Counted from the first letter of the stretch, positions 38,883-47,431 are shown. The stretch is DNA of 64,000 nt from Haloactinospora alba (GCF_006717075.1 NZ_VFQC01000001.1:1845501-1909500); one strand, 5' to 3'. The notes: generated by a model from the sequence alone, not told the origin. A program made the numbers and translations.

Positions 38883-38928
38883 CACCGGTCCGGCGTCCGG
38901 AAGAGCGGCCACCGGTCCGGCGGCCGCT
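38883..38928 (-). repeat. Direct repeats and hairpin in the trpEG leader
   Basis: Two copies of CACCGGTCCGGCG (38883-38895 and 38910-38922) lie 14 nt apart. The second is enclosed by AGCGGCC...GGCCGCT (38904-38928), a 7-bp hairpin. It lies between the leader ORF and the trpEG start, where an attenuator structure would be expected. Confidence 0.45.
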
Positions 38929-38938
38929 GCTCAGGTGG

Positions 38939-39007
38939 TTAGATATGCGAACCCGCGCGCGCCGCCCGGAAGCAGCGCCACTGGCGCTTGGAGAAAACGG
39001 TTCGCAT
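38939..39007 (-). CDS. Possible trp leader peptide, 22 aa
   Basis: A short frame upstream of trpEG encoding MRTVFSKRQW then RCFRAARAGSHI. It has one Trp codon next to Arg and Cys codons. A TANNNT box lies 7 nt before its ATG, so it may be translated from a leaderless mRNA; AGGA is also nearby. It is followed by a hairpin-forming repeat region. Streptomyces trpE leaders contain three Trp codons in a row, so the single Trp here makes attenuation uncertain. Confidence 0.4.
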   Translation of the reverse strand: MRTVFSKRQWRCFRAARAGSHI

Positions 39008-39014
39008 TGCGGCA

Positions 39015-39020
39015 ATCCTA
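39015..39020 (-). promoter_or_regulatory. Candidate -10 box for the trpEG transcript
   Basis: TAGGAT on the minus strand, 7 nt (TGCCGCA) before the leader ORF ATG. The -35 region 17 nt upstream reads TGTTAT and is weak. Confidence 0.45.
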
Positions 39021-39244
39021 GCGCACTCCCCGCCGGGATAACACCGGGTGAGTGCGCACTGTCCCGGTCCCTGACGGTGCTGTCCCGGCAGAGGGAGGTG
39101 TGGATACCCGTTCCCGCTCCGTTGGAGGGCGCCGTGCGGGACGTCCGTCCCGGATCCCCGCGCCGAACCGGTGGTCCAGCCAGCTCACGGTCGGATGCGG
39201 CCCTTCCTCGGTCGGACCGGGCTCGCGCTGGATCCGGGACCCGT

Positions 39245-39601
39245 TCACTCCATGGCGACGAACGCGCCCGACGTGTCCCGCCGCAGGTATCGGACCGCGA
39301 CCACCGCGGACCGCGGTACCGGGCCGTAGATGTGCGGGAACAGGGCCTGGGGTCCGACTCCGGGCGGCGGGGCCGGTGAGGGGGCCTCCCACCGGACTTC
39401 GGCGGGCAGCAGCGTGGTGTCTATGACGAGAGCCACCTGTTGCTCATTCGTCCCCGGGAGAACGTGGTTGGCTACCGCGAGCGCGGTCGCCTCGTCGGGT
39501 GAGGCGTGGACGAACCCTTCGGTTTCCAGTGAGGCGGGCGCGATCTCCGTCGGGGCGGCGGACCAGACCTTCTCGTCGGTGAGGTGCAGCAGGTAGCGCA
39601 T
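39245..39601 (-). CDS. DUF952 family protein
   Basis: A 118-residue protein starting MRYLLHLTDEKVWSAA, with EGFVHASPDEATALAVANHV, ALVIDTTLLPAEVRWEAP and FPHIYGPVPRSAVVAVRYL, all typical of DUF952. The family is unassigned; members occur widely in bacteria and plants. The ATG at 39601 fits the family start; the frame extends to 39619 via a TTG. It follows menD after 78 nt and may share its transcript. Confidence 0.88.
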   Translation of the reverse strand: MRYLLHLTDEKVWSAAPTEIAPASLETEGFVHASPDEATALAVANHVLPGTNEQQVALVIDTTLLPAEVRWEAPSPAPPPGVGPQALFPHIYGPVPRSAVVAVRYLRRDTSGAFVAME

Positions 39602-39679
39602 GGCGTCGGAGGTTACCAACGCCTCGGCTACGGCACCGCTGCGGGTCGCCCCCGGACCCGTGCTCCCGTTCCGGGGCGC

Positions 39680-41350
39680 TCATCCCGATACTGCCCGGTC
39701 CACCGCGGCCTGCAGTCGGGAACGCAGCTCAGCAGCGTCGGAACGCTCGGTCCGTACCTCGATGAGCCGCAGCCCCTCCCCGTGCAGGGCCTTGGGCAGC
39801 TCACTCGGGTGTTCCACCCGGGAGTAGGGGAGATCGGCCATAGCGGCCACACGCTCCATCTCGACGCCGTGTGGTGTGCCGAACAGGCGCTCGAATCCGG
39901 CGTGTCCGGCCTGCTCCATCCCGGAGAAGATCCCTCCGCCGTTGTTGTTGGCCACGATGACGGCGAGATCGGGGCGAGGCTCTCCGGGACCGATGACCAA
40001 GCCGTTCTGGTCGTGCAACGCAGCGAGGTCCCCCAACAGGGCGTAGGCCCCCTCCCCTCCCTGGCTCTGGTGCGCCAGAGCAGCACCAACGGCGGTGGAC
40101 ACGCTCCCGTCTATACCGCTCACTCCGCGGTTACCGAGGATCCGCGCACCGCACCGCGGGTGCATGGTCGCGTCCAGGTCCCGGATGGGCATGCTGGAAC
40201 CGGCGAACAGCAGTGACCCGTCCGGCATGTGACCGGCGAGGTCACGGGCCAGACGGAGCTCGCTGAACGTCTCCTCCCGGTCCAGTACGGTGTCGATGGC
40301 CAGGCGGGCGGTTGCCTCCGCGTTGTGCCAGGAGCGCGACCATCCCGTGTCCGGAACGGGGGCACTGGGGGGGTCCACCGCTGGAACCACGTCGGTGGCG
40401 GTACGCACCGGGTCGGCGAACGAGGCGGGGGTGCTGACGACGATGTGTCGGGACGCCCCGCGCAGGTACGAGAGTATCTGGCGGGAAAGGCCCGGACGAC
40501 CCACGGTCACGACCAGGTCCGGCCTGTGCCCGGCGGTGAACTCCGGACAGGCGAGGAGGTGCCGGTAGGTCGAGATCGCGTCGGCGCGCCGGGCGTTGGA
40601 GGTGGGCTCGGCGAGCAGCGGCCAGCCGGTCCGTGCGGCCAGGGCGAGGTACTCGACGGGATCGTAGTCGCCGTCGCCGCAGACGATGACACCGCGTTCC
40701 ACGGGCGGGAGTTCCAGTGGGGCGGAGCCTCCGGAACGGTGCGGCAGCGTGATCCACGGCTTGCTGTTGTCCCGCCCGTCCAACGCTTCGGGCCACTGGG
40801 CGGCGTGGTTGTCCTCGCCCGGAACCAGAGGGTCCCGGAACGCGAGGTTCAGATGGACGGGACCGGGGTGTTCGGCGGTGGTGGCCGCCCATGCGCGGCA
40901 CGCGACGGAGCGCCAGTAGGCGACCATTCCGGGGATGGCTTCCGGAACTCCGACCTCGGTGAAGTAGCGCACCGCCGAGCCGTACAGTCCGATCTGGTCC
41001 ACTGTCTGGTTGGCTCCGGTCCCCCGCAGCTCCGGTGGACGGTCGGCGGTGAGCAGCAGCAGCGGTACGTTGCTCTGGTCCGCCTCGAGTACGGCGGGGT
41101 GGAAGTTGGCCGCGGCGGTTCCCGACGTGCAGACCAGCGCCGTGGCACGGCGCGATGTACGTGCCAGCCCGAGGGCGAGGAACGAGGCGGAACGTTCGTC
41201 GATCCGGACGTGTGTCCGGATCCCGGGATGGTCGGCCAGCGCCAGCGCCAGAGGTGTGGAGCGCGACCCTGGCGCTACGACGGCCTCGTCGAGTCCGCAA
41301 CGGGCAAGTTCGTCAACGAGAACGCGCGCCAGGGCGGTGGACGGATTCAT
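39680..41350 (-). CDS. menD: SEPHCHC synthase MenD
   Basis: Thiamine-diphosphate enzyme that joins 2-oxoglutarate to isochorismate, the first committed step of menaquinone synthesis. The 556-residue length is normal. Features: VVAPGSRSTPLALALADHP, HVRIDERSASFLALGLAR with the ThDP glutamate, LTADRPPELRGTGANQTVDQ, GNRGVSGIDGSVSTAVGAAL and the metal motif NNNGGGIFS. The ATG at 41350 gives MNPSTALARVLVDEL, the family start, although no ribosome site or clear -10 box precedes it; the frame continues to 41389. It is followed by DUF952. Confidence 0.96.
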   Translation of the reverse strand: MNPSTALARVLVDELARCGLDEAVVAPGSRSTPLALALADHPGIRTHVRIDERSASFLALGLARTSRRATALVCTSGTAAANFHPAVLEADQSNVPLLLLTADRPPELRGTGANQTVDQIGLYGSAVRYFTEVGVPEAIPGMVAYWRSVACRAWAATTAEHPGPVHLNLAFRDPLVPGEDNHAAQWPEALDGRDNSKPWITLPHRSGGSAPLELPPVERGVIVCGDGDYDPVEYLALAARTGWPLLAEPTSNARRADAISTYRHLLACPEFTAGHRPDLVVTVGRPGLSRQILSYLRGASRHIVVSTPASFADPVRTATDVVPAVDPPSAPVPDTGWSRSWHNAEATARLAIDTVLDREETFSELRLARDLAGHMPDGSLLFAGSSMPIRDLDATMHPRCGARILGNRGVSGIDGSVSTAVGAALAHQSQGGEGAYALLGDLAALHDQNGLVIGPGEPRPDLAVIVANNNGGGIFSGMEQAGHAGFERLFGTPHGVEMERVAAMADLPYSRVEHPSELPKALHGEGLRLIEVRTERSDAAELRSRLQAAVDRAVSG

Positions 41351-41742
41351 CGTGTTTCGGGCGTGGGAGCTCCGGGGTTCCGGAGGCAAACGCCCTTCTC
41401 CTTTCTGACGGGACGGCCCGGCCCTTGGTCCGTGCTGGGGTGCACGCCACGGTCATGTGGGGACATCCCACCGCGCGACACGGGCAGCGCACGCGATAGG
41501 GCGGCCCTTCCGCGTGGCGGCCGCGGGAGGACATCCCCGGAAGTGTCGGTTCGACGTACCAGCCGACGACGCGGGCGAACGTCCGAACCATGGCACGAAC
41601 CACCCGGCACAACACAGGCGCATCCCCGACACGTTCCGGTGCGAGGATGGGGCAGGCCGTCGCCTGCCACGCGGGCGCCTCTCCCCCGGGTGCGCAACGG
41701 ACTTCCCGCCCCAGCCATTCCGGGCCGTGGTGGTCTGCCGCG
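41351..41742. other. Gap between menC and menD
   Basis: 392 bases without a supportable gene between the menC stop and the menD start on the same strand. No strong hairpin or promoter was recognised; menD may have its own promoter here. Confidence 0.4.
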
Positions 41743-42717
41743 TCACAAGCCGTGGGGCGAGGGGTCGGTGTGTTCCTGGTGCCATATCCGGCGTGCTTCG
41801 GCCATACGCCTCGCCGGTGTCGGGGACCGGGTCTCCACGGCGCAAAGCCGGTGTTCGTCGACCTCGGGGCGGCGCACCGGCAAACGCCCCCCGACGGGCG
41901 ACAGCGGCTCCGCGCACACGTCCGCGCTGAGCAGCTGCATCGTCGCCAGGCCGCACGCGTAGGGCAGTTCGGGCAGCGCCGCGGCGAGTGCCGCCCCGGC
42001 CGCCAGTCCCACGGAGGTCTCCACAGCGCTGGACACCACCACGGGAAGACCGCATGCCTCGGCGACGCGCAACGCGGAACGCACCCCGCCCAACGGTTGC
42101 GCCTTCAGCACGACGATGTCCGCGGCGCCGGCGGAACGGACGCGCATCGGGTCCTCGGCGCGGCGGATCGACTCGTCCGCGGCCACGGGAACAGAGCTGC
42201 GGCGGCGCACGTGGGCGAGGTCCTCCACGGCCGCGCAGGGTTGCTCAACGTACTCGAGCTCGAACGGCCCGAGCCTGCCGAGCATCCGTACCGCCGTGTC
42301 CCTGTCCCACGCCCCGTTGGCGTCGATCCGGATCCGTCCGTCCCGGCCGAGAGCGTCACGCACCGCTGCCACCCGGTCGACGTCCTCGGCCGGATCCTGA
42401 CCCACCTGGGCCACCTTGACCTTCGCCGTGGTGCAATCGCTGTCGGTGACGATACGGGCCGCGTGCTCCGGGTCCACAGCGGGCACGGTGACGTTCACGG
42501 GGATGGTGTCCCGTACCGGAGCGGGCCAGCCCAGAACGGCAGCCTCGTAGCAGGCCGCCCACCACCGTGCGCACTCCCGGGGCGGATACTCGGGGAAGGG
42601 GGAGAACTCTCCCCAACCAGCCGGCCCTCGAACCAGGACGCCCTCACGCGTGGTGACGTCGCGAAAGCGTGTCCGCATCGGTATCGAGAAGGCTCTCTCC
42701 TCGGCCGCAGTGTCCAT
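41743..42717 (-). CDS. menC: o-Succinylbenzoate synthase MenC
   Basis: Enolase-superfamily enzyme that dehydrates SHCHC to o-succinylbenzoate. The 324-residue protein shows the catalytic KxK (TTAKVKVAQVG), metal ligands in RIDANGAWD, EYVEQPC and VAADESI, and the second lysine in VVLKAQPLGG. The ATG at 42717 has a GATACT box 7 nt upstream and only a too-close GGGGAG, so it may be leaderless. It lies 51 nt downstream of menB. Confidence 0.95.
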   Translation of the reverse strand: MDTAAEERAFSIPMRTRFRDVTTREGVLVRGPAGWGEFSPFPEYPPRECARWWAACYEAAVLGWPAPVRDTIPVNVTVPAVDPEHAARIVTDSDCTTAKVKVAQVGQDPAEDVDRVAAVRDALGRDGRIRIDANGAWDRDTAVRMLGRLGPFELEYVEQPCAAVEDLAHVRRRSSVPVAADESIRRAEDPMRVRSAGAADIVVLKAQPLGGVRSALRVAEACGLPVVVSSAVETSVGLAAGAALAAALPELPYACGLATMQLLSADVCAEPLSPVGGRLPVRRPEVDEHRLCAVETRSPTPARRMAEARRIWHQEHTDPSPHGL

Positions 42718-42768
42718 ACTCCCCAGTATCCCCGATCCGCGGTGTGGTGGACGGCGTTTTCCGTCCGC

Positions 42769-43611
42769 TCAGGGGCGTCGGGGGAACCTGTCGAACTCGG
42801 GGGAGCGCTTCTCCTTGAACGCGTCCCGGCCCTCCTGGGCCTCGTCACTCATGTAGTACAGCATCGTGGCGTCCCCGGCGAACTGCTGCATGCCAGCGGC
42901 GCCGTCGCTGACCGCGTTGATGGCTCCCTTGACCATACGCAGGGCGAGCGGGGACTTCTCCAGCATCTCCCGCGCCCAGGTGACGGTCTCCTCCTCGAGC
43001 CGCTCCAGCGGGACGACCGTGTTCACCAGCCCCATCTCGCGGGCTTCCTCGGCACTGTACTGGCGGCACAGGTACCAGATCTCGCGCGCTTTCTTCAGGC
43101 CCACCGTCTGCGCGAGGAGCCAGGAGCCGTAGCCGCCGTCGAAGGAACCAACCTTGGGTCCGGTCTGACCGAACCTCGCGTTGTCCGCCGCGATCGTGAG
43201 ATCACAGCACACGTGCAGCACGTGCCCCCCGCCGATCGCGTAACCGGCGACCATGCAGACCACCGGTTTGGGCAGACGGCGGATCTGCACCTGCAGGTCC
43301 AGTACGTTGAGCCGCCCGATCCCCTGCCGCGCGGCCGCGTCGTCGTCACCCCCCAGATAGCCGTCCTCGCCACGAATCTTCTGGTCACCACCGGAGCAGA
43401 ACGCCTGCTCCCCTGCCCCGGTCAGGATGATCACGCCCACGTCCGAATCGTCACGGGCAACGTTGAAGGCCTCTTGCAGCTCGAACAGAGTCTGCGGCCG
43501 AAACGCGTTGTGGCGGTGCGGTCGGTTGATCGTGATCTTGGCGATGCCCTCGGCAGTCTCGTAGATGATGTCGGAATAGTCGCCCGAACGTTGCCAGTCC
43601 ACGCCACTCAC
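42769..43611 (-). CDS. menB: 1,4-Dihydroxy-2-naphthoyl-CoA synthase MenB
   Basis: Crotonase-fold enzyme that closes the naphthoate ring. The 280-residue length is normal. Motifs: [31 protein letters not shown] (oxyanion region) and [16 protein letters not shown] with the catalytic Asp. The C-terminal [14 protein letters not shown] is typical. The GTG at 43611 has GAGGAG 11 nt upstream. It diverges from menE across the palindromic element E1. Confidence 0.97.
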   Translation of the reverse strand: MSGVDWQRSGDYSDIIYETAEGIAKITINRPHRHNAFRPQTLFELQEAFNVARDDSDVGVIILTGAGEQAFCSGGDQKIRGEDGYLGGDDDAAARQGIGRLNVLDLQVQIRRLPKPVVCMVAGYAIGGGHVLHVCCDLTIAADNARFGQTGPKVGSFDGGYGSWLLAQTVGLKKAREIWYLCRQYSAEEAREMGLVNTVVPLERLEEETVTWAREMLEKSPLALRMVKGAINAVSDGAAGMQQFAGDATMLYYMSDEAQEGRDAFKEKRSPEFDRFPRRP

Positions 43612-43744
43612 GGTTATTGACTCTCCTCACGCAACACTGCCTGTCATACCGCGGCGTCGGCCACGGCGCGGCGTGGTGTCCGTTGGCTCGCTTCGAGCCC
43701 GACCGTCCCCGCCACCGCGCTGCTTACGCCGGCGGCTGCCTACC

Positions 43745-43810
43745 CTAGGCTCTGTTTGGCGGACGCCTGCCGCGCTCCGCGGCGAACAGCGTCCGCCAAA
43801 CAGAGCCTAG
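43745..43810. repeat. Palindromic element E1 between menB and menE
   Basis: A 66-base element with perfect 22-bp inverted arms (CTAGGCTCTGTTTGGCGGAC plus GC, and its complement). Its core holds a second hairpin, GCCGCG-CTC-CGCGGC. Both ends are CTAG, which could be a target duplication of a MITE-like element inserted at CTAG. Its inner borders match element E2 upstream of cstA. It stands between two genes transcribed away from it, so it is not a simple terminator. Confidence 0.85.
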
Positions 43811-43887
43811 TGGTTTCGCCGCGCCGAACCACACCGGTCACCTCCAGCAACTGTGCTCCTGGTCCGGCTCCGGAAAGCGTTATCCTC

Positions 43888-45090
43888 GTGGACGTGGCGA
43901 CTCGATCCCTACAGGCCGTCTCCGGAGTCGATCCGGAGCGTTTCACCGCGTTACTGTCCGATGCCCTCCGGGGGGACGGGCCCGCGTTACTACCGCTCGA
44001 CCACCATCTGCCGCGTCCTCGTATCGACGCCCTTCTCCAGACGATGCGCCCGGACTCGCTGCGCACACCCGACGGAGTCACCCAGCTCGACGGAGGGGAA
44101 CCGGTCGCGGACGACACGGCTGTCGTTGTCGCCACCTCGGGCTCGACCGAAGCGCCCAAGGGTGTGGAGCTGTCGGCTGACGCCCTGCTGCGCTCGGCCC
44201 GCGCCTCGATCGACAGGATCGGTGCCGGGCCGCAGGACACGTGGTTGTGCGTGCTTCCGCTCCCCCATATCGCCGGGTTGCAGGTGGTCGTACGGGCCCT
44301 GGTGAACGGGGGGCGCGTCCTGCACCCGTCCGGGTCCGGGACGGAGGCCATCACGGCAGCCGCCGGGGAATCTCCCCACGTCTCCCTCGTTCCCACCCAG
44401 CTCCGCCGGCTGTTGACCGAACGGGCGGACCTGTCCCGCTTCCCGACGATCCTGCTGGGTGGGGCGGCAGCGGACGAGGGTCTGCTGACCGCGGCCCGCG
44501 AGGCTGGCGGCCGTGTCATCACCACCTACGGGATGAGTGAGACCTGCGGTGGTTGCGTCTACGACGGGATCCCGTTGGACGGGACGCTGGTGCGGCTCGA
44601 CGAGGCGGACCGCGTCCTGCTGTCCGGCCCCACATTGTTCTCCGGCTACCGCCGCGACCCCCGGCGAACCCGGGCGCACCGGGAACGGGATGCCGAGGGT
44701 GGGGTCTGGTTCCGTACCGGGGACGTGGGCCGGTTCGGCGCTGACGGGGCGCTGGAGGTACGCGGACGCGCCGACGAGGTCATCAACACCGGGGGATACA
44801 AGGTGGTCCCCGGCGAGGTGGCGGCGTTGGTGAACCGGCTCGACTCGGTTCATGACACAGTGGTGGTCGGTCGGCCCGACGAGGAGTGGGGAGAGCGGGT
44901 CACGGCTGTGGTCGTCCCCTCCAGGGCGGATGCCCCGCCGACACTGCGGGAGGTACGCGCGTGGGTGCGGGAGAGGATGCCGAGCTACGCCGCTCCCCGG
45001 GAACTGGAGCTGCGTTCGGCCATCCCGCTTCTCAGCTCGGGCAAACCCGACCTGACGACACTGCGTTCACCTGCGACGATGCAGGATTGA
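43888..45090 (+). CDS. menE: o-Succinylbenzoate--CoA ligase MenE
   Basis: Adenylate-forming ligase that activates o-succinylbenzoate with CoA. About 400 residues, short as usual for actinobacterial MenE. Motifs: VVVATSGSTEAPKGVELS (P-loop), TTYGMSETCGG, WFRTGDVGRF and the catalytic lysine in LLSSGKPDLTTL. The GTG at 43888 is the likely start (GGAAAG 10 nt upstream). A second in-frame GTG at 43894 has a TATCCT box 7 nt before it and could be a leaderless start. The frame extends back to 43756 through element E1 without support. Confidence 0.95.
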   Translation: MDVATRSLQAVSGVDPERFTALLSDALRGDGPALLPLDHHLPRPRIDALLQTMRPDSLRTPDGVTQLDGGEPVADDTAVVVATSGSTEAPKGVELSADALLRSARASIDRIGAGPQDTWLCVLPLPHIAGLQVVVRALVNGGRVLHPSGSGTEAITAAAGESPHVSLVPTQLRRLLTERADLSRFPTILLGGAAADEGLLTAAREAGGRVITTYGMSETCGGCVYDGIPLDGTLVRLDEADRVLLSGPTLFSGYRRDPRRTRAHRERDAEGGVWFRTGDVGRFGADGALEVRGRADEVINTGGYKVVPGEVAALVNRLDSVHDTVVVGRPDEEWGERVTAVVVPSRADAPPTLREVRAWVRERMPSYAAPRELELRSAIPLLSSGKPDLTTLRSPATMQD

Positions 45091-45146
45091 TGCGCCGCTT
45101 GCTGGGCAGGATTACCTACACCACGTTCTTCTGTGAGCGAATCATT

Positions 45147-45167
45147 CTCGAGGGGGAACCTCCCCGA
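45147..45167 (+). terminator. Weak hairpin after menE
   Basis: CTC-GA-GGGG pairs with CCCCGAG with a 2-nt bulge, about 57 nt past the menE stop. There is no T-tract. Confidence 0.3.
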
Positions 45168-45370
45168 GCCCGCGGGCGTCTATTCAAGCACCCAGTCCCT
45201 ATCCGTGAAGGAGGCCGGCGGTGCGGAGCACCGGGTTCACCGGACACGCGCGCGACGCCACGTTCGAGGGCAGGGGGTCGATGACCACCGTTCTTTACCC
45301 GGTCAATGGGTTAATCGGCCACAATAACAAGTGTGATCTATACCACGGCTGCCGATATGCAATCGAGACC

Positions 45371-45405
45371 GGGAACATTTGACTCTCTGACACGTTGGAC
45401 ATAAT
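45371..45405 (+). promoter_or_regulatory. Overlapping SigH/SigR-type and sigma-70-type promoter elements
   Basis: GGGAAC (45371-45376), 17 nt, then GTT (45394-45396) fits the thiol/heat-stress ECF consensus GGGAAY-N16-18-GTT recognised by SigR/SigH. Inside it TTGACT (45379-45384) and CATAAT (45400-45405), spaced 15 nt, resemble a housekeeping promoter. Both point to the sigma-factor gene about 70-100 nt downstream. hrdB in Streptomyces and sigB in mycobacteria are known targets of such ECF factors. Confidence 0.55.
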
Positions 45406-45473
45406 GGCGCGCCAAGACGGCGGAGGCCCAACCGCCGCGTGCCTGACGTCTTGGAAGGGAGGGAGGTGCCTTC

Positions 45474-46868
45474 ATGTCGCGCACTGCCCTAGCCACTTCT
45501 GCCACGGTGGTGGAGACCGCAGACGGCAAGGAGGGAGCGTCCGCAGCTCTGGAGGAGCTGATCACTCGGGGGCGCTCGCAGGGACACCTGTCCCTCGACG
45601 AACTGCGGTCCGCGTTCTCCGCAGCCGGCATCAGCCCCGCCGATGGCCGCTCGATCCTACGCGAACTCAGCGACGCCGGGGTTCGGCTCGCCAACGGGAG
45701 CGATTCCGACTCCGACAGCGGGGCGGTAGTGGAGTCCGTTGACCCAGATGCCGAGGACGAAGTACTAGAAGAGACTCTCGCAGCCAGCAAGATCGCTGAG
45801 CGGGAGAGCGAGAGCGACACCGACACCGAATCCGAGAACGGCGCCGCACAGGACCTCGAACCCCAGAAAACCACCCAGGAAACCGACCTCCCCGAAGCCG
45901 ATCTGGACGACCAGTCTCCCGCCATGGGGGATTCGGTCCATACGTACCTGAAGGCTATCGGCCGTCGTCAGCTGCTCAGCGCGGAGGAAGAGGTCGACCT
46001 CGCCAAGCGCATCGAGGCTGGCCTGTACGCCGAGTACAAGCTCGGGACCCTCGATGAGGACGAGGCTCCCGAGGGCAGCGTTCCCCAGCCCCAGGAGCTT
46101 TCCGACGCGGAACGCGAGGAGCTGGAGAACATCGCCACGGACGGCCGCCAGGCCAAGCAGCACATGCTCGAGGCCAACCTGCGCCTGGTCGTCTCCGTGG
46201 CCAAGAAGTACAGCGATCGGGGCATGTCCCTGCTGGACGTCGTCCAGGAGGGGAACCTCGGCCTGATCCGCGCTGTGGAGAAGTTCGACTACACCAAGGG
46301 CTTCAAGTTCTCCACCTACGCCATGTGGTGGATCCGTCAGGCGATACAGCGCGGTTTCGCGGACTCGGCGCGCACCATCCGGCTGCCCGTCCACGTGTTG
46401 GAGCTTCTGAGCAAGGTCAGCAGGCTGGAACGGGACATGCACCAGACTCTGGGCCGGGAGCCCAACCCGGAGGAGCTGGCCAAGGAACTGGACAAGACGC
46501 CGGCCCAGATCGAGGAACTGCTGCGGATCACCCGCCAGCCGATCAGTCTCGACTCCACGATCGGTGAGGACGGCGAGACCCGGATCGGTGACCTGATCGA
46601 GGACATCGACGCTTCCGAGGCCTCCGAGGTGGTCGACCGGCAGCTGATGGCCGACCAGCTACGTAGCGCACTGGATGACCTCGAACCGCGCGAGGCGACG
46701 ATAATGTCGCTGCGGTTCGGACTGATGGACGGCCGCCCCCGCACCCTCGACGAGATCGGCAAACACCTCGGCCTGACTCGGGAACGGATCCGGCAGCTGG
46801 AGAAACAGTCCCTGTCCAAGCTCCGGCACCCCAGCCGGGCACAGCAGCTGCTCGACTTCGCCAGCTAA
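45474..46868 (+). CDS. Primary-type RNA polymerase sigma factor (RpoD/HrdB-like)
   Basis: A 464-residue group 1/2 sigma-70 factor. An N-terminal region 1.1-like domain (about 22-75, GRSQGHLSLDELRSAFSAAG) is followed by a long acidic Ser/Asp/Glu linker (76-148). Region 1.2 onward begins at DSVHTYLKAIGRRQLLSAEE. Regions 2.1-2.4 have ANLRLVVSVAKKYSDRGMSL, LDVVQEGNLGLIRAVEKFDY and STYAMWWIRQAIQR; region 4.2 is DEIGKHLGLTRERIRQLEKQ. It ends SLSKLRHPSRAQQLLDFAS. The 1.1 region favours the principal factor, but a second HrdB paralogue elsewhere cannot be excluded. It is followed by a strong terminator. Confidence 0.94.
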   Translation: MSRTALATSATVVETADGKEGASAALEELITRGRSQGHLSLDELRSAFSAAGISPADGRSILRELSDAGVRLANGSDSDSDSGAVVESVDPDAEDEVLEETLAASKIAERESESDTDTESENGAAQDLEPQKTTQETDLPEADLDDQSPAMGDSVHTYLKAIGRRQLLSAEEEVDLAKRIEAGLYAEYKLGTLDEDEAPEGSVPQPQELSDAEREELENIATDGRQAKQHMLEANLRLVVSVAKKYSDRGMSLLDVVQEGNLGLIRAVEKFDYTKGFKFSTYAMWWIRQAIQRGFADSARTIRLPVHVLELLSKVSRLERDMHQTLGREPNPEELAKELDKTPAQIEELLRITRQPISLDSTIGEDGETRIGDLIEDIDASEASEVVDRQLMADQLRSALDDLEPREATIMSLRFGLMDGRPRTLDEIGKHLGLTRERIRQLEKQSLSKLRHPSRAQQLLDFAS

Positions 46869-46881
46869 ACGCTCGGACGCG

Positions 46882-46946
46882 CGTACGGTGGCGCGGTGGG
46901 CCAGTGATCCCCGTGATCCTGGCGCGCCCCGCCACCGTACGTTTTT
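46882..46946 (+). terminator. Rho-independent terminator of the sigma-factor gene
   Basis: Inverted repeat with perfect 12-bp arms (CGTACGGTGGCG at 46882-46893 and its complement at 46930-46941) followed directly by TTTTT. It also lies at the 3' end of the convergent GntR gene and may stop both transcripts. Confidence 0.85.
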
Positions 46947-47317
46947 CATCGGTGCCCCTGGCGCAGCGCCGCGGCGACGATGTCCAGCGCCTCCTGCGGC
47001 CCGAGACCGAGCCGGGCGATGGCGTCAGCGTAGTCGCGTGCGGCCGCTACCGCCTCGGCGCGCTGATCGTCGCCGCCGGCGGCGACGAACGTTCCGGAAC
47101 GGCCGCGTGTTTCCACGACCCCGGCCTGTTCCAGCTCCCGGTAGGCACGCGCGACGGTGTTCACCGCGATGGCGAGCCGGTCGGCCAGCGCTCGGACAGT
47201 GGGCAGCTTGTATCCCACGGGGATCTCCCCTTTGGCAGCGGCGTTGGCCACCGATGTCCGTATCTGTTCGTAAGGGGGGACCCTGGAATGCGGGTCAATG
47301 CGGATGAAATCCGGCAT
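46946..47317 (-). CDS. GntR-family regulator, YtrA type
   Basis: A 123-residue regulator: a winged-helix domain (PPYEQIRTSVANAAAKGEIP, LPTVRALADRLAIAVNTVAR, AYRELEQAGVVETRGRSGTF) with only a short helical tail, as in the YtrA subfamily, which usually controls adjacent ABC transporters. None is adjacent here apart from the unrelated-looking upstream gene. The stop codon overlaps the end of the sigma-factor terminator. Confidence 0.9.
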   Translation of the reverse strand: MPDFIRIDPHSRVPPYEQIRTSVANAAAKGEIPVGYKLPTVRALADRLAIAVNTVARAYRELEQAGVVETRGRSGTFVAAGGDDQRAEAVAAARDYADAIARLGLGPQEALDIVAAALRQGHR

Positions 47318-47431
47318 CGTTGGTCCGTGCTCCCTGTCCTCGTCGTGGTAGTGGCCGCTGCTTCCGCCGTGGCCGGGCCACCGTTACAGGCCGGGTCGTC
47401 CTGGGGTGACCGCGGGGCGCACCCAGCCGCG

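Larger units (their letters stand above)
45091..45473. other. Upstream region of the sigma-factor gene
   Basis: 383 bases without a supportable gene. It holds a weak hairpin after menE (45147-45167), an AT-rich tract (about 45300-45360) unusual for this GC-rich sequence, and the promoter cluster at 45371-45405. It reads as a long promoter/leader region. Confidence 0.55.

Noticed and set aside
41545-41570. GGTTCGA sequence resembling a tRNA T-arm
   Set aside because: The stem does not close around a 7-nt loop and no acceptor, D or anticodon arms are found.
43745-43810. E1 as a bidirectional transcription terminator
   Set aside because: Both flanking genes (menB, menE) are transcribed away from it and no gene ends there; a MITE or regulatory element fits better.
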